Origin: Bradysia coprophila
Lineage: Eukaryota; Arthropoda; Insecta; Diptera; Sciaridae
DNA length: 64,000 bases
Reading direction: 5' to 3'
Assembly: GCF_014529535.1 (NCBI RefSeq)
Contig: NW_023503584.1
Location: 203,943-267,942, forward strand
The notes below the pieces were generated by a model. It ran no database searches. It had not been told where the DNA came from and saw only the letters and a list, made by a program, of their open reading frames with translations. The position numbers and the translations under genes are program-made. The stretch's first letter is position 1; each line of letters starts with the position of its first letter. Shown in pieces: positions 48,511 to 58,700 of this stretch.

Positions 48511-50085
48511 ACAATACAGAATACAGGAAAATCTATTGATTGAATGGGATAGAAAATACGCAATTCACGCCGTAAGTGTGCCTAAAATTTGAATTTCAAG
48601 TGAACGATTCGATGAAAAAGTGAACCGAAAAGTAAAATTCAAAGCTTCCTTGTATGAAAATGACGCTGCGTTAGAAAGTATTACGCACTTTCCATTTTGA
48701 ATTTCGACCGCACTTACGGCGTCAATTGGCAATGAAGTTGCATAGAAAACCTTGAAAAATCAAGATAAAATTGCCCATAACCAAATGAAAATTCCTCGTG
48801 TGTTTCACGGTCCTGAAAAACCCAACAGAATTCCATAAACGTTTACCAAATTACGTCTAAATTGATTAGCTTATCCTCTTAAAAATCACATGAATAAAAA
48901 CTCTGTGTGATCTCTTTACCAAATTCTCAGCAATTATTTACTTTCGCTTTCAAAGCGTAAACAATCGCAAAGGTTGTAAAATAAACCCAGATCAATATTG
49001 TAGAGCTACTAATAGTAGTTGAACAGAACAGCAAATAAAATTCACATTGAACAAGTAATTAAAAACCAATAAAATCAAACAAATTTTAACGATTATCGAT
49101 GTTTTGTTTGGCGCTTTAAACCGTCTCGTGTATATTTACCGATTATATTTCCTTGCTTTATGAGCTTTTTTTCAGCCATTGAATGTATGATTTCGGAATG
49201 AAGTACTGCGTATCGGATGTTATATTAAGAAGACTTGACAAAGAGCATTAACTTTTACTACTCTTTACTGACTTTTACGATCCAACAATTTCCGCAAAAT
49301 TTTCCTTTTTTTCGTTCACTAAAATTACTAACAAAAACTAATTTTAGATTTGAAATATTCTTTTTTCAGCAATTTTTGGTGTAATCTGGTTTTGGATACC
49401 GCAAGTGGCTGCTGAATGTCAGAGTAAGATAGTGTGTTGCATTATGCTAAAATAACTTTCCGTTATATTAACATTAACCTCTCATTGTTATGATTTCATT
49501 GCAAACATTTCATGCTCATCGAGAAATAGTATGCCGGCCGATACATCTATTTATAAAAATGTAGTCGCCTTTTACCTTGGACGAGAAAGTGAGATTTATC
49601 GCGCGAAAGAGATTATTTTGTACGTCCACCATTATAAGTTCGCAGAAGTTAGGTCGGTGAATTATCGACGAAGTTCTTTAGAAATCATTTCAGATTGTGT
49701 GTGGTAAAGTCAAGGTCCATCCATCTATTTGTTGTCTATATTTATTTGCTCATCTTTTTATTTTCGGTCTGCCTTCGTCTGCCTCTAATGAAATTTACAA
49801 TCGTAAAAGAAAATGTTTCGATTTTTTCTTCCAATCAAATTTGTAAGCTTCCAATGAAGTTGGTAGTAGTTTTCTGTGTAAATTTTCTGCTAACGGAAAC
49901 ATTTGAGCGATGAACCCAATAAGCAGAGTTTCTCTAATTTCGCTCAATTTCACCAATTTAATTCCGTGAAGTTTAAGTCGATTTATTGAACTTTGAGATA
50001 AATCTATCACAATCCATATAAGTTCAGTAAAATTTAGATTAAAAGAAATTGTAGACCTAAGGAATGGTAAGATATCAACAATCTG
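48511..50085. other. Intergenic with a possible secretory-leader exon
   Basis: At 49384-49431, after TTTTTTCAG, the frame reads IFGVIWFWIPQVAAECQ up to the donor A|GTAAGA. This looks like a hydrophobic signal-peptide end with a plausible cleavage site before ECQ. I found no in-phase partner exon, so no gene is called. The rest is AT-rich without features. Confidence 0.25.
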
Positions 50086-50293
50086 CAGTTAGAGGCAGTA
50101 AAATTTGCTTCGGATGTTTTTCAGCTGATCCACATATACAATCGAAACTGTTTATACGTCTTTATACGGGTTTACCACAACCACGGGCATGCGTGTAGCA
50201 GCGTTAACAGTATAAACAGTTTTGATTGTATGTGTGGATCAGCTGAAAACCATCTGAAGCAAATTCATGCTGAAATTTCACTGCCTCTGACTG
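50086..50293. mobile_element. TA-MITE family, copy 2 (fold-back)
   Basis: It begins CAGTTAGAGGCAGTAAAATT and ends AATTTCACTGCCTCTGACTG followed by TA. Inside, TTTCAGCTGATCCACATATA and CAATCGAAACTG mirror CAGTTTTGATTG and TATGTGTGGATCAGCTGAAA. It is the fullest copy of the family at 4568-4793. Confidence 0.7.
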
Positions 50294-50304
50294 TATAAAA
50301 ACAG

Positions 50305-50486
50305 CCAAGGCCAATACTCTCTCTAGCAAACAAACTCTCAGCTCTCTGTGTCAAATTCACACCTTATTTCTTTGTATTCTACATTTTGACTGACTACGTT
50401 GTAATGAACATCAAAATTCTCAAAGTCTTGGTTCTTTCACCACCTTAATAAAAGTAGTTTGGTTGCTAGAGAGGGTATTGCCAAGG
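50305..50486. mobile_element. MITE-like hairpin with CCAAGGCCAATACTCTCTCT ends
   Basis: CCAAGGCCAATACTCTCTCTAGCAA is answered by TTGCTAGAGAGGGTATTGCC and AAGG, separated by about 130 bp of AT-rich sequence. It follows the previous element with only about 11 bp between them. Confidence 0.75.
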
Positions 50487-51570
50487 CCCAACGAACTTCA
50501 GAATTGTTGAAATTTTAGTGAAATTTAGAGAAACTCCATGCTTTACTAAGTTTCACTAAAATAGGTTTTGTTGATAAGACAGGCATTTACACACTCATTC
50601 GAAATAGCTGAAACCATACAACTAGTTCTGTGTTCCATATATCGCCACTCCACCAACGAACAGCTGGTTGTGTAATGACGGCTTTGTTCATTGATGCACC
50701 GTACATCGATAAAATTTTATTTTGCGTATTTATGTTTACGCCAAAGCAATGTAAAATCGCTTTCCTGAGTGGAAAACAGATTTTTGTGTATACACAGTCA
50801 CGTGTAGTGAGATTTAATACATCATCGTCATCATCAGCCGAAGTGGCATGTAATGTTTATTTTCGTTAGCCAGAGTCTATTTTTATACCGTCGTCAATAT
50901 TATGTGGTTCAACTTGAATTCGGTTGTGTGAAGCATATTACATTTTGTTAGAGAGTAGAGTGTGATACGGTATGGTATAGACGTACAACACTTTTAAGCA
51001 CAGACACTCATGTAAAAATGTGGATCGATAGTCCTTTATAAATTCGAATCTATTAGCAAAGCAAAGTGTTCGTAAAATGCACGTCACAAGTTTTTTCACA
51101 ATTAAAAGAAAAATCTTTGGAAAACTGTCTAACGATTAAGTTCCTGACGAGGTTCCTGACGAGGTTCCTGACGCAGTCGCTCCAGCGAAAGTTTAGATGT
51201 CGGAGAATTTTCAGCAGAACTCACTCTTGCCATAACTACAGAAAACATGGGAGAACCGAAGAGAGGTCGTTAGAATTTGCGTGTAGAGGAATTATAAGTA
51301 AAATTGTCTGGAGTTGATGGCGATCATTTTGTTAGGTACTTTGAAATATATGCCAGACCAATCTGCCTCGTTTTTGGACGGAAGTTTCGCCTGTTTTCAC
51401 TACACTTACACTTTGAGCAACCTTGCTTCTCAGTTCTTAGGATCCATTGTGTGGGATTCTCAGACTTACAATGAAAATCTTAAGAAATTCAATAAAATAC
51501 AAGGAATTGTAATAAACCCGTATTGAAGAACAGATTGAGACAGTCAAGTTGGCTGTAAACGTTTAGACAT
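50487..51570. other. Intergenic, nothing recognised
   Basis: Short ORFs only. A 13-bp unit (AGGTTCCTGACG) is repeated three times at about 51137-51176. Confidence 0.45.
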
Positions 51571-51776
51571 AGCACTATGCATCTAGTATTAAAACATAGA
51601 TAATTCTTCGACGCTGATGACACCACAGTAGGCTCATGTTCCTTTTCGTAAAGGACTTGTTTTTGTTGGATGAGTTAAAACATACAATACGACCAATTTT
51701 AAGCGATCACTCTTATCACTTAAGCCTCCACATTTGACACCTGTTAATTCAGTAGTAATGCTAGAACAGCAGTGCT
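51571..51776. mobile_element. MITE with AGCACT...CTAGTATT ends (copy 3 of the CTAGCA family)
   Basis: ACATAGCACTATGCATCTAG at the left mirrors ATGCTAGAACAGCAGTGCTATG at the right. The interior ATGAGTTAAAACATACAATACG and AAGCCTCCACATTTGACACC are shared with 4794-4981. Confidence 0.65.
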
Positions 51777-51945
51777 ATGTTTTAGGCACTCAACAAGTCG
51801 AAATGATTTTAAATCCTTGAAAGGAGATCGGTTTAGGAAAAGAGTCTGTCAACGATTTCAAAACTTTGTATTTACAAAATACTTCTGTACATTTGTGTGG
51901 CGTCAGCCATATGTAACTTTATGTCTAGCAATGCATGGCATTTTA

Positions 51946-52386
51946 TCAATAATAATCATTTACGTCATCCTTGTCATAATCTAATGGTAGACCTTGCTGG
52001 TAATTCAGAAGTTGTCTCTCTCTGTCCGCCTGATGTTGATGTCGATGACGTCCATACCGCTTTTGCCAACCGACCTTATTCGCGAATTCTTGTTTTCTTT
52101 TCCGGGCCTGCTTCTTTTGCGCCTCAGATTTCCATAAATTCTTCCGTTGAATGAATTTTCTTACGTGTTCGGGGAGTGGTTTTGCATCCGTATACAATAT
52201 CTCACGTGTTGATGAGGCTTGGTGTGACGTTTTGTCATCCATTCGTCGATGCTCTGATGCAGGCGTCTTGCTGGCTTCGCGCTTTGTTTGATTTGTGTCG
52301 TGGGTTTTTTGCAGCCCATTCGTCGAATTCGCTTTTGCGGATCGAACAGAATTCATATTCATTTTTGAGGTTCGAACACAATCCAT
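51946..52386 (-). CDS. Candidate basic, arginine/lysine-rich protein (146 residues)
   Basis: The frame runs from ATG at 52386 to a stop at 51946 on the minus strand. The N-terminal half is polar (Ser, Thr, Lys, Asn). The second half holds LPEHVRKFIQRKNLWKSEAQ, then KKQARKRKQEFANKVGWQKR and a His/Arg-rich HRHQHQADRERQLLNY, ending in an acidic DYDKDDVNDYY. That pattern (predicted amphipathic basic helix and acidic tail) is not repeat-like. An acceptor-like TTTTTTCAAACAG lies 14 bases upstream of the ATG, so the ORF may be the second exon of a longer gene. I do not recognise the family. A nuclear or RNA-binding role is conceivable from charge alone. Confidence 0.45.
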   Translation of the reverse strand: MDCVRTSKMNMNSVRSAKANSTNGLQKTHDTNQTKREASKTPASEHRRMDDKTSHQASSTREILYTDAKPLPEHVRKFIQRKNLWKSEAQKKQARKRKQEFANKVGWQKRYGRHRHQHQADRERQLLNYQQGLPLDYDKDDVNDYY

Positions 52387-53528
52387 GTTCGTGCTGCTCG
52401 CTGTTTGAAAAAAGCAACAGAATTTTAATAAACTTTAACTGAGCGTAACGATGCGTAAACTTTAACCGAACTGACAAATTAGTTTCGCGCACTTTTGACA
52501 CTTCCGAAAAATGGCGGTGACTATTATACCTAGAACCATAGGCGATGGTGTCCATGGTCCGGAGAATGCAAGTAAAATTTATGTCTCGGATATAAAAAAA
52601 ATTCAAATAAAATTCTTAGGACTTTCTGCTTCATTTGTTTTAAAATGACCAGATCGGCATGACCCAATGAATTTGTCTGCACTGCCAATGAAACGTATGG
52701 GGCATTATACTACTTTTAATCGATTCAATTGTACAAAAGAGATACCAAGTTAAAAGATCCTTCTCTAATTTTTGAGTTCATGATGAATTGAATCGTTTTG
52801 GTTCCAGCATAATAAAATCGTTCTTTGTTCGTTTAACGAAGTGACTGCCTAGGGTAACCAGGAATTTAAAAAAAAACAGAAATGAAGGCCATAGCTCCAC
52901 AAAAATATTATTTTGACCAGCAAACAATGAATTTTTTTTACATGCTATTGCTTTCCCAAGGGTTGAAAGTGGCTTATTACACACCTAGGGAAAATAAAAA
53001 AATAGTTTAGGCTTCAAGATCCATTACATAACTCGGGATGAAAATAAAAAGTCTAGTTTTCGTGTGTTTTTAACCTCGGCGTTAACTCGAATCAACGAAA
53101 ATGTTATGTAAATAACTATTAATCGGTAAATGATGAGGACGATAAGAAAAGCTCCAGAATAACGAATTTTCTCGAATTTTCCTCCGGATACCTGATTACA
53201 AAGAATCTTTTTTAAACAAAAATGTCAATGTTTGCGAATCAAAACCATATTTTTTGTGGGGGCTACTGTCTACGATATCGAAATGTTTTTAATTTCTGGC
53301 TACTGTCGGAATGGAATCGACCTTAAGACGCACGTTTTTGTAAGGAATGAATGTAGTAAAATTAAGAGGAATTAGGCAGCTCATGCAATAAATTTTGACG
53401 AAAATATCAGTTTTGAGCCCTCGTAAAGACCACATCGTTGTGGTCCACATTTTCCATAAATGTCTTTCTCACAAAATAACAACTGAACAATTTCTGCTTA
53501 GCTTAATAACTAGTTGACAGAAAATAGT
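52387..53528. other. Intergenic, nothing recognised
   Basis: The first 200 bases may be the promoter or 5' exon of the basic protein on the minus strand. The remainder is AT-rich with short ORFs. Confidence 0.4.
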
Positions 53529-53630
53529 ATATTTCAACATACCCCAATACACACAAGATGTGTGTGCACGCGCGGGCGAAGCCCAAGCGAAAACACACAT
53601 CGAGTGTGTATTGGGGTATTTCGAAATATA
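53529..53630. mobile_element. Hairpin with ATACCCCAATACACAC arms
   Basis: TATTTCAACATACCCCAATA with CACAC is answered by GTGTGTATTGGGGTATTTCG. The loop is GC-rich (GTGCACGCGCGGGCGAAGCC). It directly abuts the 206-bp MITE at 53636. Confidence 0.75.
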
Positions 53631-53635
53631 TTTTA

Positions 53636-53841
53636 CTATGCTGGTGCATGTAATAAGGCTATTACATGTATAGGCAATAGCTTTTACATCACTCGCATAG
53701 TAAAACGTTATACTACACACGGGAAATAAAGTGATATCTCGTATCACGATGAGTAAATGTACCTCGGGCTAAAGCCCTCGGTTACTTTTACTCATCTGGA
53801 TACGAGATATCACTTTACTTCCCTTGCATAGTAATGTACTA
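53636..53841. mobile_element. 206-bp MITE (copy 2)
   Basis: The same length as copy 1 at 5374-5579 and almost identical, including CGATGAGTAAATGTACCTCG and GGATACGAGATATCACTTTA. The left flank is TTA as in copy 1, but the right flank is TTT. It directly follows another hairpin, so its left flank may belong to that element. Confidence 0.85.
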
Positions 53842-54856
53842 TTTCTTTAATAGTGAGAGTGTGTTGGTGCATTCCTTTCCAACCGTTACTTAGCGTTAAA
53901 AAAATCTGACGTTGTCTACTCTCGCGTATGCAGAAAAAACCTTTGAGTACACTTTGGTTCTGGATGGGGGAGTTTCATTGCACGGATTGTCAACGTAGTA
54001 GATGTAAAAGTAGTACTTTCACCGCGACTTATTTGTAAATTTAAGTCACTTATTACCCGAGTCGCGTTTCCATTCAATACCTCCATAAGTCCATAGAGAC
54101 AAATCCGAAAAATAATGAATGTTGGTCGTTAATTTATAACAAGGAAGCATTTAAAACAAATAAAACAAAAATTAAGCAAATTTAATAAAAAATCTTACCG
54201 AACTACAGGTGTAACATATCTATTTGGCCAGTATTTCTCACTAAACAAAAATGTTTTGACTCTTTTCAATTTCCCCACTTCGTAATTAAAATTTACTTAT
54301 TGCTGGCTCTTAGAAGAATTCGTAGACCCTATAATGGTAAATATAAACTGAACCCAACCGAAAACGATGTTCTGATTACTTTAAGTCAACAGAGTTTACT
54401 TATCCAAATGAAATACGACTGTTGGTCATTCCAAAATTGATATTTACCAAATTGCATTTCCAATATAGGTTTTGCCAAAATTGCTTATCAATCTCTTTTG
54501 AGTGCATTGGCATACATAATTATGCATGCGACAAAACAGTCACGCTATAAGATAGAGTCAGGGTCAGTAATATTTTATGGAAATAACAAGAGAAGCAAGA
54601 AGTCAACGACGAACAGTTAAGAAAGGCAATTTTCTGGAGAATTCCTAACCATATCTGAATTTGAGAAATCTCATTTTCGAATCCAATGGGCACTTAAAGT
54701 ACCGTGCTTCATGATCATATCGAGATAAGTTTCATAAATCTTGCATATAAAAGCTTCCTCATTCGGGAGAAGTGGCAACGAGAGCTGCTTTTACTGTTCG
54801 GTCAATGTCGTATACATGTAGTGTGAACGGCAAAAATTCCACCTTCACTAAGCCTG
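53842..54856. other. Upstream region of the Ly6 gene
   Basis: AT-rich, no ORF above 60 codons. If the Ly6 gene has a separate signal-peptide exon it should lie here; I could not identify it. Confidence 0.4.
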
Positions 54857-55916
54857 ATGCTTCCCGTTTATTTGTCGTTGATTGCATCGTCTTTATTTAA
54901 ACGGAATTCTTTTCCAGCTCGGTCAATCTATTGTTATGAATGTGACTCATGGACAGACGCTCGCTGCAAAGATCCATTTAACTACACGGCTTTGCCGAGA
55001 GACCAGCCACCATTGATGACGTGTAATGGATGTTGTGTGAAAATGGTTCGCCATTCGAAATCACGTATGTACATCGCAGACCATATTTGCCGTTTTTAAT
55101 GAATTTTTAATGTTGGACTGTTGATAAAAGACCGCTGTGGGTGGGTCAATTGAGATTATTTTTAGTTCACCCAGACAAATAATTCCAAAATCTTCACCTA
55201 ATCAGACACTAAGTTTTTGTGAATTTATTTGATCAACGCACTCCAAGCATGAGTGATCTCAGTGACAGCTGTCAATTAATGTACTGTTTTGAATGAACTT
55301 TTTTAACACGTTTTATTACAGTGAAAAAGTTTGTATAAAACTATGTCCAGTTTCAGTACTCTATTTAAAGTATCACTCATGCTAGAAGTGCGTTGATTTG
55401 ATGAATTTTTGAAAAAATTAACAGAAATTAATCCGAATGACTGTTTGAGCGATGTATGAATTGAATATACAGAGCTCTTCTCTACCTTTTGCTTATATTT
55501 CTCAACATTTGCAGTAGCCAATTCGGTACTGTTACTGTTCATCCCAGTAAGTTTGGTTAGATTCTGTGAAATATTGGTAGATCGATTTAACAAAAACAGG
55601 CTCCTCTGGGCACCAGGCGTCTTTTATGAGCAGTTAGCTACAACAGCAAAAAATTAATAATTTTGGAAATTTTACAATTTCAGCATACGAGGTAGTGCGT
55701 AGAATGTGTACATCACAGTTGCAAATAAACTTATTTATGGTTGATCATGTGTGCATGATGGAAAGTTCGGGAAAGGGCCATATGTGTTTTTGTGAGGAAG
55801 ATATGTGTAATTCAAGTCCTGGCTTATTAACGAATAATAATACGCGAAGAATAACTATATTTGGAATAATTCTGATAGCAATTTCACTAATATACTCCCA
55901 TCTTCATCAGAGATAA
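54857..55916 (+). CDS. Ly6/uPAR-domain cell-surface protein, probably GPI-anchored
   Basis: Exons 54857-55064 and 55684-55916 join in frame (TCA C|CA TAC) to 146 residues. The domain starts with YCYECDSW and closes with [10 protein letters not shown], the three-finger Ly6 signature. Cysteines lie at 26, 29, 37, 56, 59, 60, 78, 93, 104, 106 and 111. The last 20 residues ([17 protein letters not shown]) are hydrophobic, as in a GPI-attachment signal, with small residues (NSSPG) just before. Insect members such as quiver/sleepless, boudin and crooked act at the cell surface in ion-channel control or septate junctions; I cannot assign which one this is. The start is doubtful: the first 22 residues are a poor signal peptide, and TTCTTTTCCAG at 54907-54917 is a good acceptor, so the true exon may begin at 54918 with a leader exon upstream. 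The 0.6-kb intron contains a MITE. Confidence 0.85.
55234..55394. mobile_element. MITE in the Ly6 intron (copy 4 of the CTAGCA family)
   Basis: CAACGCACTCCAAGCATGAG is answered by CTCATGCTAGAAGTGCGTTG. The ends match those at 39079-39323 (CATGCTAGAAGCAGTGCG). 161 bp, non-coding. Confidence 0.65.
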
Positions 55917-56389
55917 GTCATTAAAAAAATATTTATATGCAATTGATACGACAATATGTGGAGGCACAGTCATTGTGTCGAGGATAATGTTTAAATTGGA
56001 TATATCTATTTGTGACCGAATCTAAACTGTTACACTTATATCATGTTAGTAAAAGAGAGATTTTCGTTTTGTTGACACACTATCAATCAACTATTTTATT
56101 TATGTGAAACGAATTTATTTGCATTACATAACACATCATTCAACAAATTAACTGTGTACAATGCCAAATATTTGGATCTGGTAGCGAGGGTCACGACTTA
56201 ATATTGAAGCGTGACCATTTCGAGTAGTTCGATGCATAAAAGAAATTGCTAAAAATACAATGCATTGAAATGACGTTGTTTTACGATAGTATACGAGTCG
56301 TCGGTGAGTTTGGCAATAGCGTTCAGGTGAGTTTTTCGTTACGTACATCAAACAAGACTTTAGTTTCCTTAACTTCGAAATTATAGTCC
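55917..56389. other. Ly6 3' UTR and spacer
   Basis: AT-rich. No clear AATAAA close to the stop codon. No other feature is seen. Confidence 0.4.
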
Positions 56390-56601
56390 TTGCTATCTCC
56401 TCAGGAACCGACTTGTTGAACTTTTAGTTTTTTGGTTTTTGTCCAACCCTAATCTATTTGCATTTGTATAAGTATAAATGCCCTCAGCAGTATGTGCACT
56501 TTGCGTATACTTGAACATATTCAGTTCTGTACAAACAACCGTGCAATAAAGCTGTTCACTAAAATCGAAACTCACTGCGTTCTAATTCAAAGTCAAAAGG
56601 T
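56390..56601 (+). mobile_element. Copia-type LTR end with primer-binding site
   Basis: The segment has LTR features: a downstream AATAAAGCTGTTC polyadenylation-type motif and, just after it, GGTTATGGGCCC (56599-56610), the primer-binding sequence used by many copia elements (internal initiator tRNA-Met). It runs in plus orientation, while the adjoining coding relic runs in minus. The left border is not defined. Confidence 0.5.
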
Positions 56602-56801
56602 TATGGGCCCATCTGATTGTTCGTATCGATGTACGACAGTGTGAAGAAACCATCATGAAACTTTTCACGTATAAAGTTGTACATGACATCGATATGCTTT
56701 GAGCGCTTGTGAAATTCCATGTTCTTGATGAGCCGAATGGCACTCTGATTGTCAACCAATAACAAAGGATTTTGAATTTTCGACCAAATATCGACCATCA
56801 A
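56602..56801 (-). pseudogene. Copia-type RNase H relic
   Basis: On the minus strand the frame reads NPLLLVDNQSAIRLIKNMEF, HKRSKHIDVMYNFIREK and LSYIDTNNQM. This is the standard RNase H tail of Ty1/copia polyproteins (DNQSAI, HKRSKHIDV, NQ-AD). Nothing upstream of it (reverse transcriptase) is present, so it is a fragment. Its last codons run into the primer-binding-like GGGCCCAT of the neighbouring LTR. Confidence 0.9.
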
Positions 56802-57159
56802 TCATTAATGGAATCACTCAAAATTAAAACATTTGCGTAAAAATTCAGTTTGAACTACTCAAATTTTAAGCGTTTTCTGTTTTTGTTTATGTGTCTTAAG
56901 AAGTGAGTGGTTTCTATTGTCGCCAATTTTCAAATCTTGTTCTTCATATCTAATTACGTAAGTGAACCGGACTCAATTATAACGTTTCCGCTGACTTCAT
57001 CATAAAATTCAATTTACCACAAGATGGGCAATATAATAAGTAAGTTGCTGTGATATGAGCTGTTTCACGGCGTTTAATAACATTGATTTTGGGTTACTCG
57101 TGTATCATACTACTTTGATGAATTTCAATGCTACTAAGCAAAGACAACAACCTCAGCTC

Positions 57160-57295
57160 GTCTACCTGTGCATTCTTCCACAGCAACAGTTCCCATTTCA
57201 ACCATTTTTTCAATAAATTCCTCGAGAGTCTACCTGTGCATTCTTCCACAGCAACAGTTCCCATATCAACCATTTTTTCAATAAATTCCTCGAGA
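57160..57295. repeat. Tandem duplication, 68 bp x 2
   Basis: GTCTACCTGTGCATTCTTCC continues to CTCGAGA and is repeated at once with a single base difference (CATTTCAACC versus CATATCAACC). 68 is not a multiple of three, so it is not a protein repeat. Confidence 0.95.
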
Positions 57296-58625
57296 GCCTG
57301 CCACCAGTCGAGAGTTAATTATAGTAATCTCTGTTATAATCAGAAGCTATTTTTGGGAAAATGTTTTCCTATTTTTCCTAAATTTAACAACATTTTCCTT
57401 TATTTTTCTAAATTTTCCAGAATTTTCCTACATTTTCCCCAAATTTTCCAGAAATAATTTTTTTGTGAAAATTCAGGAAAATATGGAAAATCAAGGAAAA
57501 TGTAAAAAACCAACAAATTCTTACTCGTGCAGAAATTTTCTTTACCGCTTTTCCACACTTTCACAAATGAGGATGAGGTTGGGACTATAATAATCAAGTG
57601 GAACTATTTGTAATAGAAAAATTCGGGTTCTAACGTACAACCATTGACGAGATGAATGAATGTATAGAAAGGGAGACGAATTTCGGTGTAATAGTACTTA
57701 AAAATTCTTTGCATCGACAGAACTTGAGTGACGATTTGGTTACAGCTCGCGGGATTCAAATATTTGACTGGGTACATTTTCGAATTTCTATTTCCGTCAA
57801 TGGCAAACGACCTAAAAACCAACCAATTAATTAACCAATTAACAATGAAATATTTACAATACAAAATACTTACAACAAAGAAATATATTAAAAAAAATCT
57901 AATGAAACAATTGAAGACAGAAATTTTTACTCAAAAAGACCACAATAAAATTTTACCCAAAATAAATTTGCTATTTAGAAATTTCAAATATAAATATATT
58001 ATCAGGCAAAATCGCTTAAAATTTCTTATTTGTTTTAATCAAATCGATTGATACATATGCTGAATAATGATAAAAAAAAACTAATAATTTTGAATGGACG
58101 GTGCTTAAAATTTTCTGAATTTGGAATTTTTTTTCATAAAAATATTGCCGAAGAAAAAGTTTCAAAGAAATTCAGTTCAGAAAGTTTGCGAAAAAAGCTT
58201 TTTTTTGGATAATTTTATTATTTTAACACGAATAAATATTTACTCACACCATTATACAATACATGAAGGGGCTGTTTACCTGTCGAACTTTTTATATTAC
58301 GCATGAAAAAAAGGCTACATCGTACAGCCCAGTGACGGTATTTGGTAGATTGAACACAGTTTGCAATTTCTTAGTTATTCATTGTAACTCGGTCTAATAG
58401 CAAGAGTGATCCGTGAATTTCATCCACTGTGAACGAGAAAATGGGACTGGGATAAATAAAAAAAGTGGACACGAAATTTCTGGATGACCATAATTGTTGA
58501 ATGAGACTGACGAGCCATTACTCCTAAGTTTAAGTAATTAGTACCATTTTCGTTCAACATTAAAAACAATTAGATGATCGATCTCCGTCTCTAAAGAGTT
58601 TAAGTAATATTGAATATCACTCGCT
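57296..58625. other. Intergenic, low-complexity
   Basis: It includes a TTTTCC/GGAAAA-rich imperfect inverted tract at 57350-57500. Otherwise AT-rich with short ORFs that overlap one another on both strands. Confidence 0.45.
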
Positions 58626-58700
58626 ATAGTGGACGGTTTTCACCTGATCCACTCAAACAGCTGAAGCAGATTTCTGACTAAATTTCACTGACGTCCACTG
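58626..58700. mobile_element. TA-MITE family, copy 3 (internally deleted)
   Basis: AGTGGACGG near the left and AAATTTCACTGACGTCCACTG before TA at the right match the ends of 4568-4793. CACCTGATCCACTCAAACAG matches the interior of 50086-50293. Only 75 bp remain. Confidence 0.65.
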
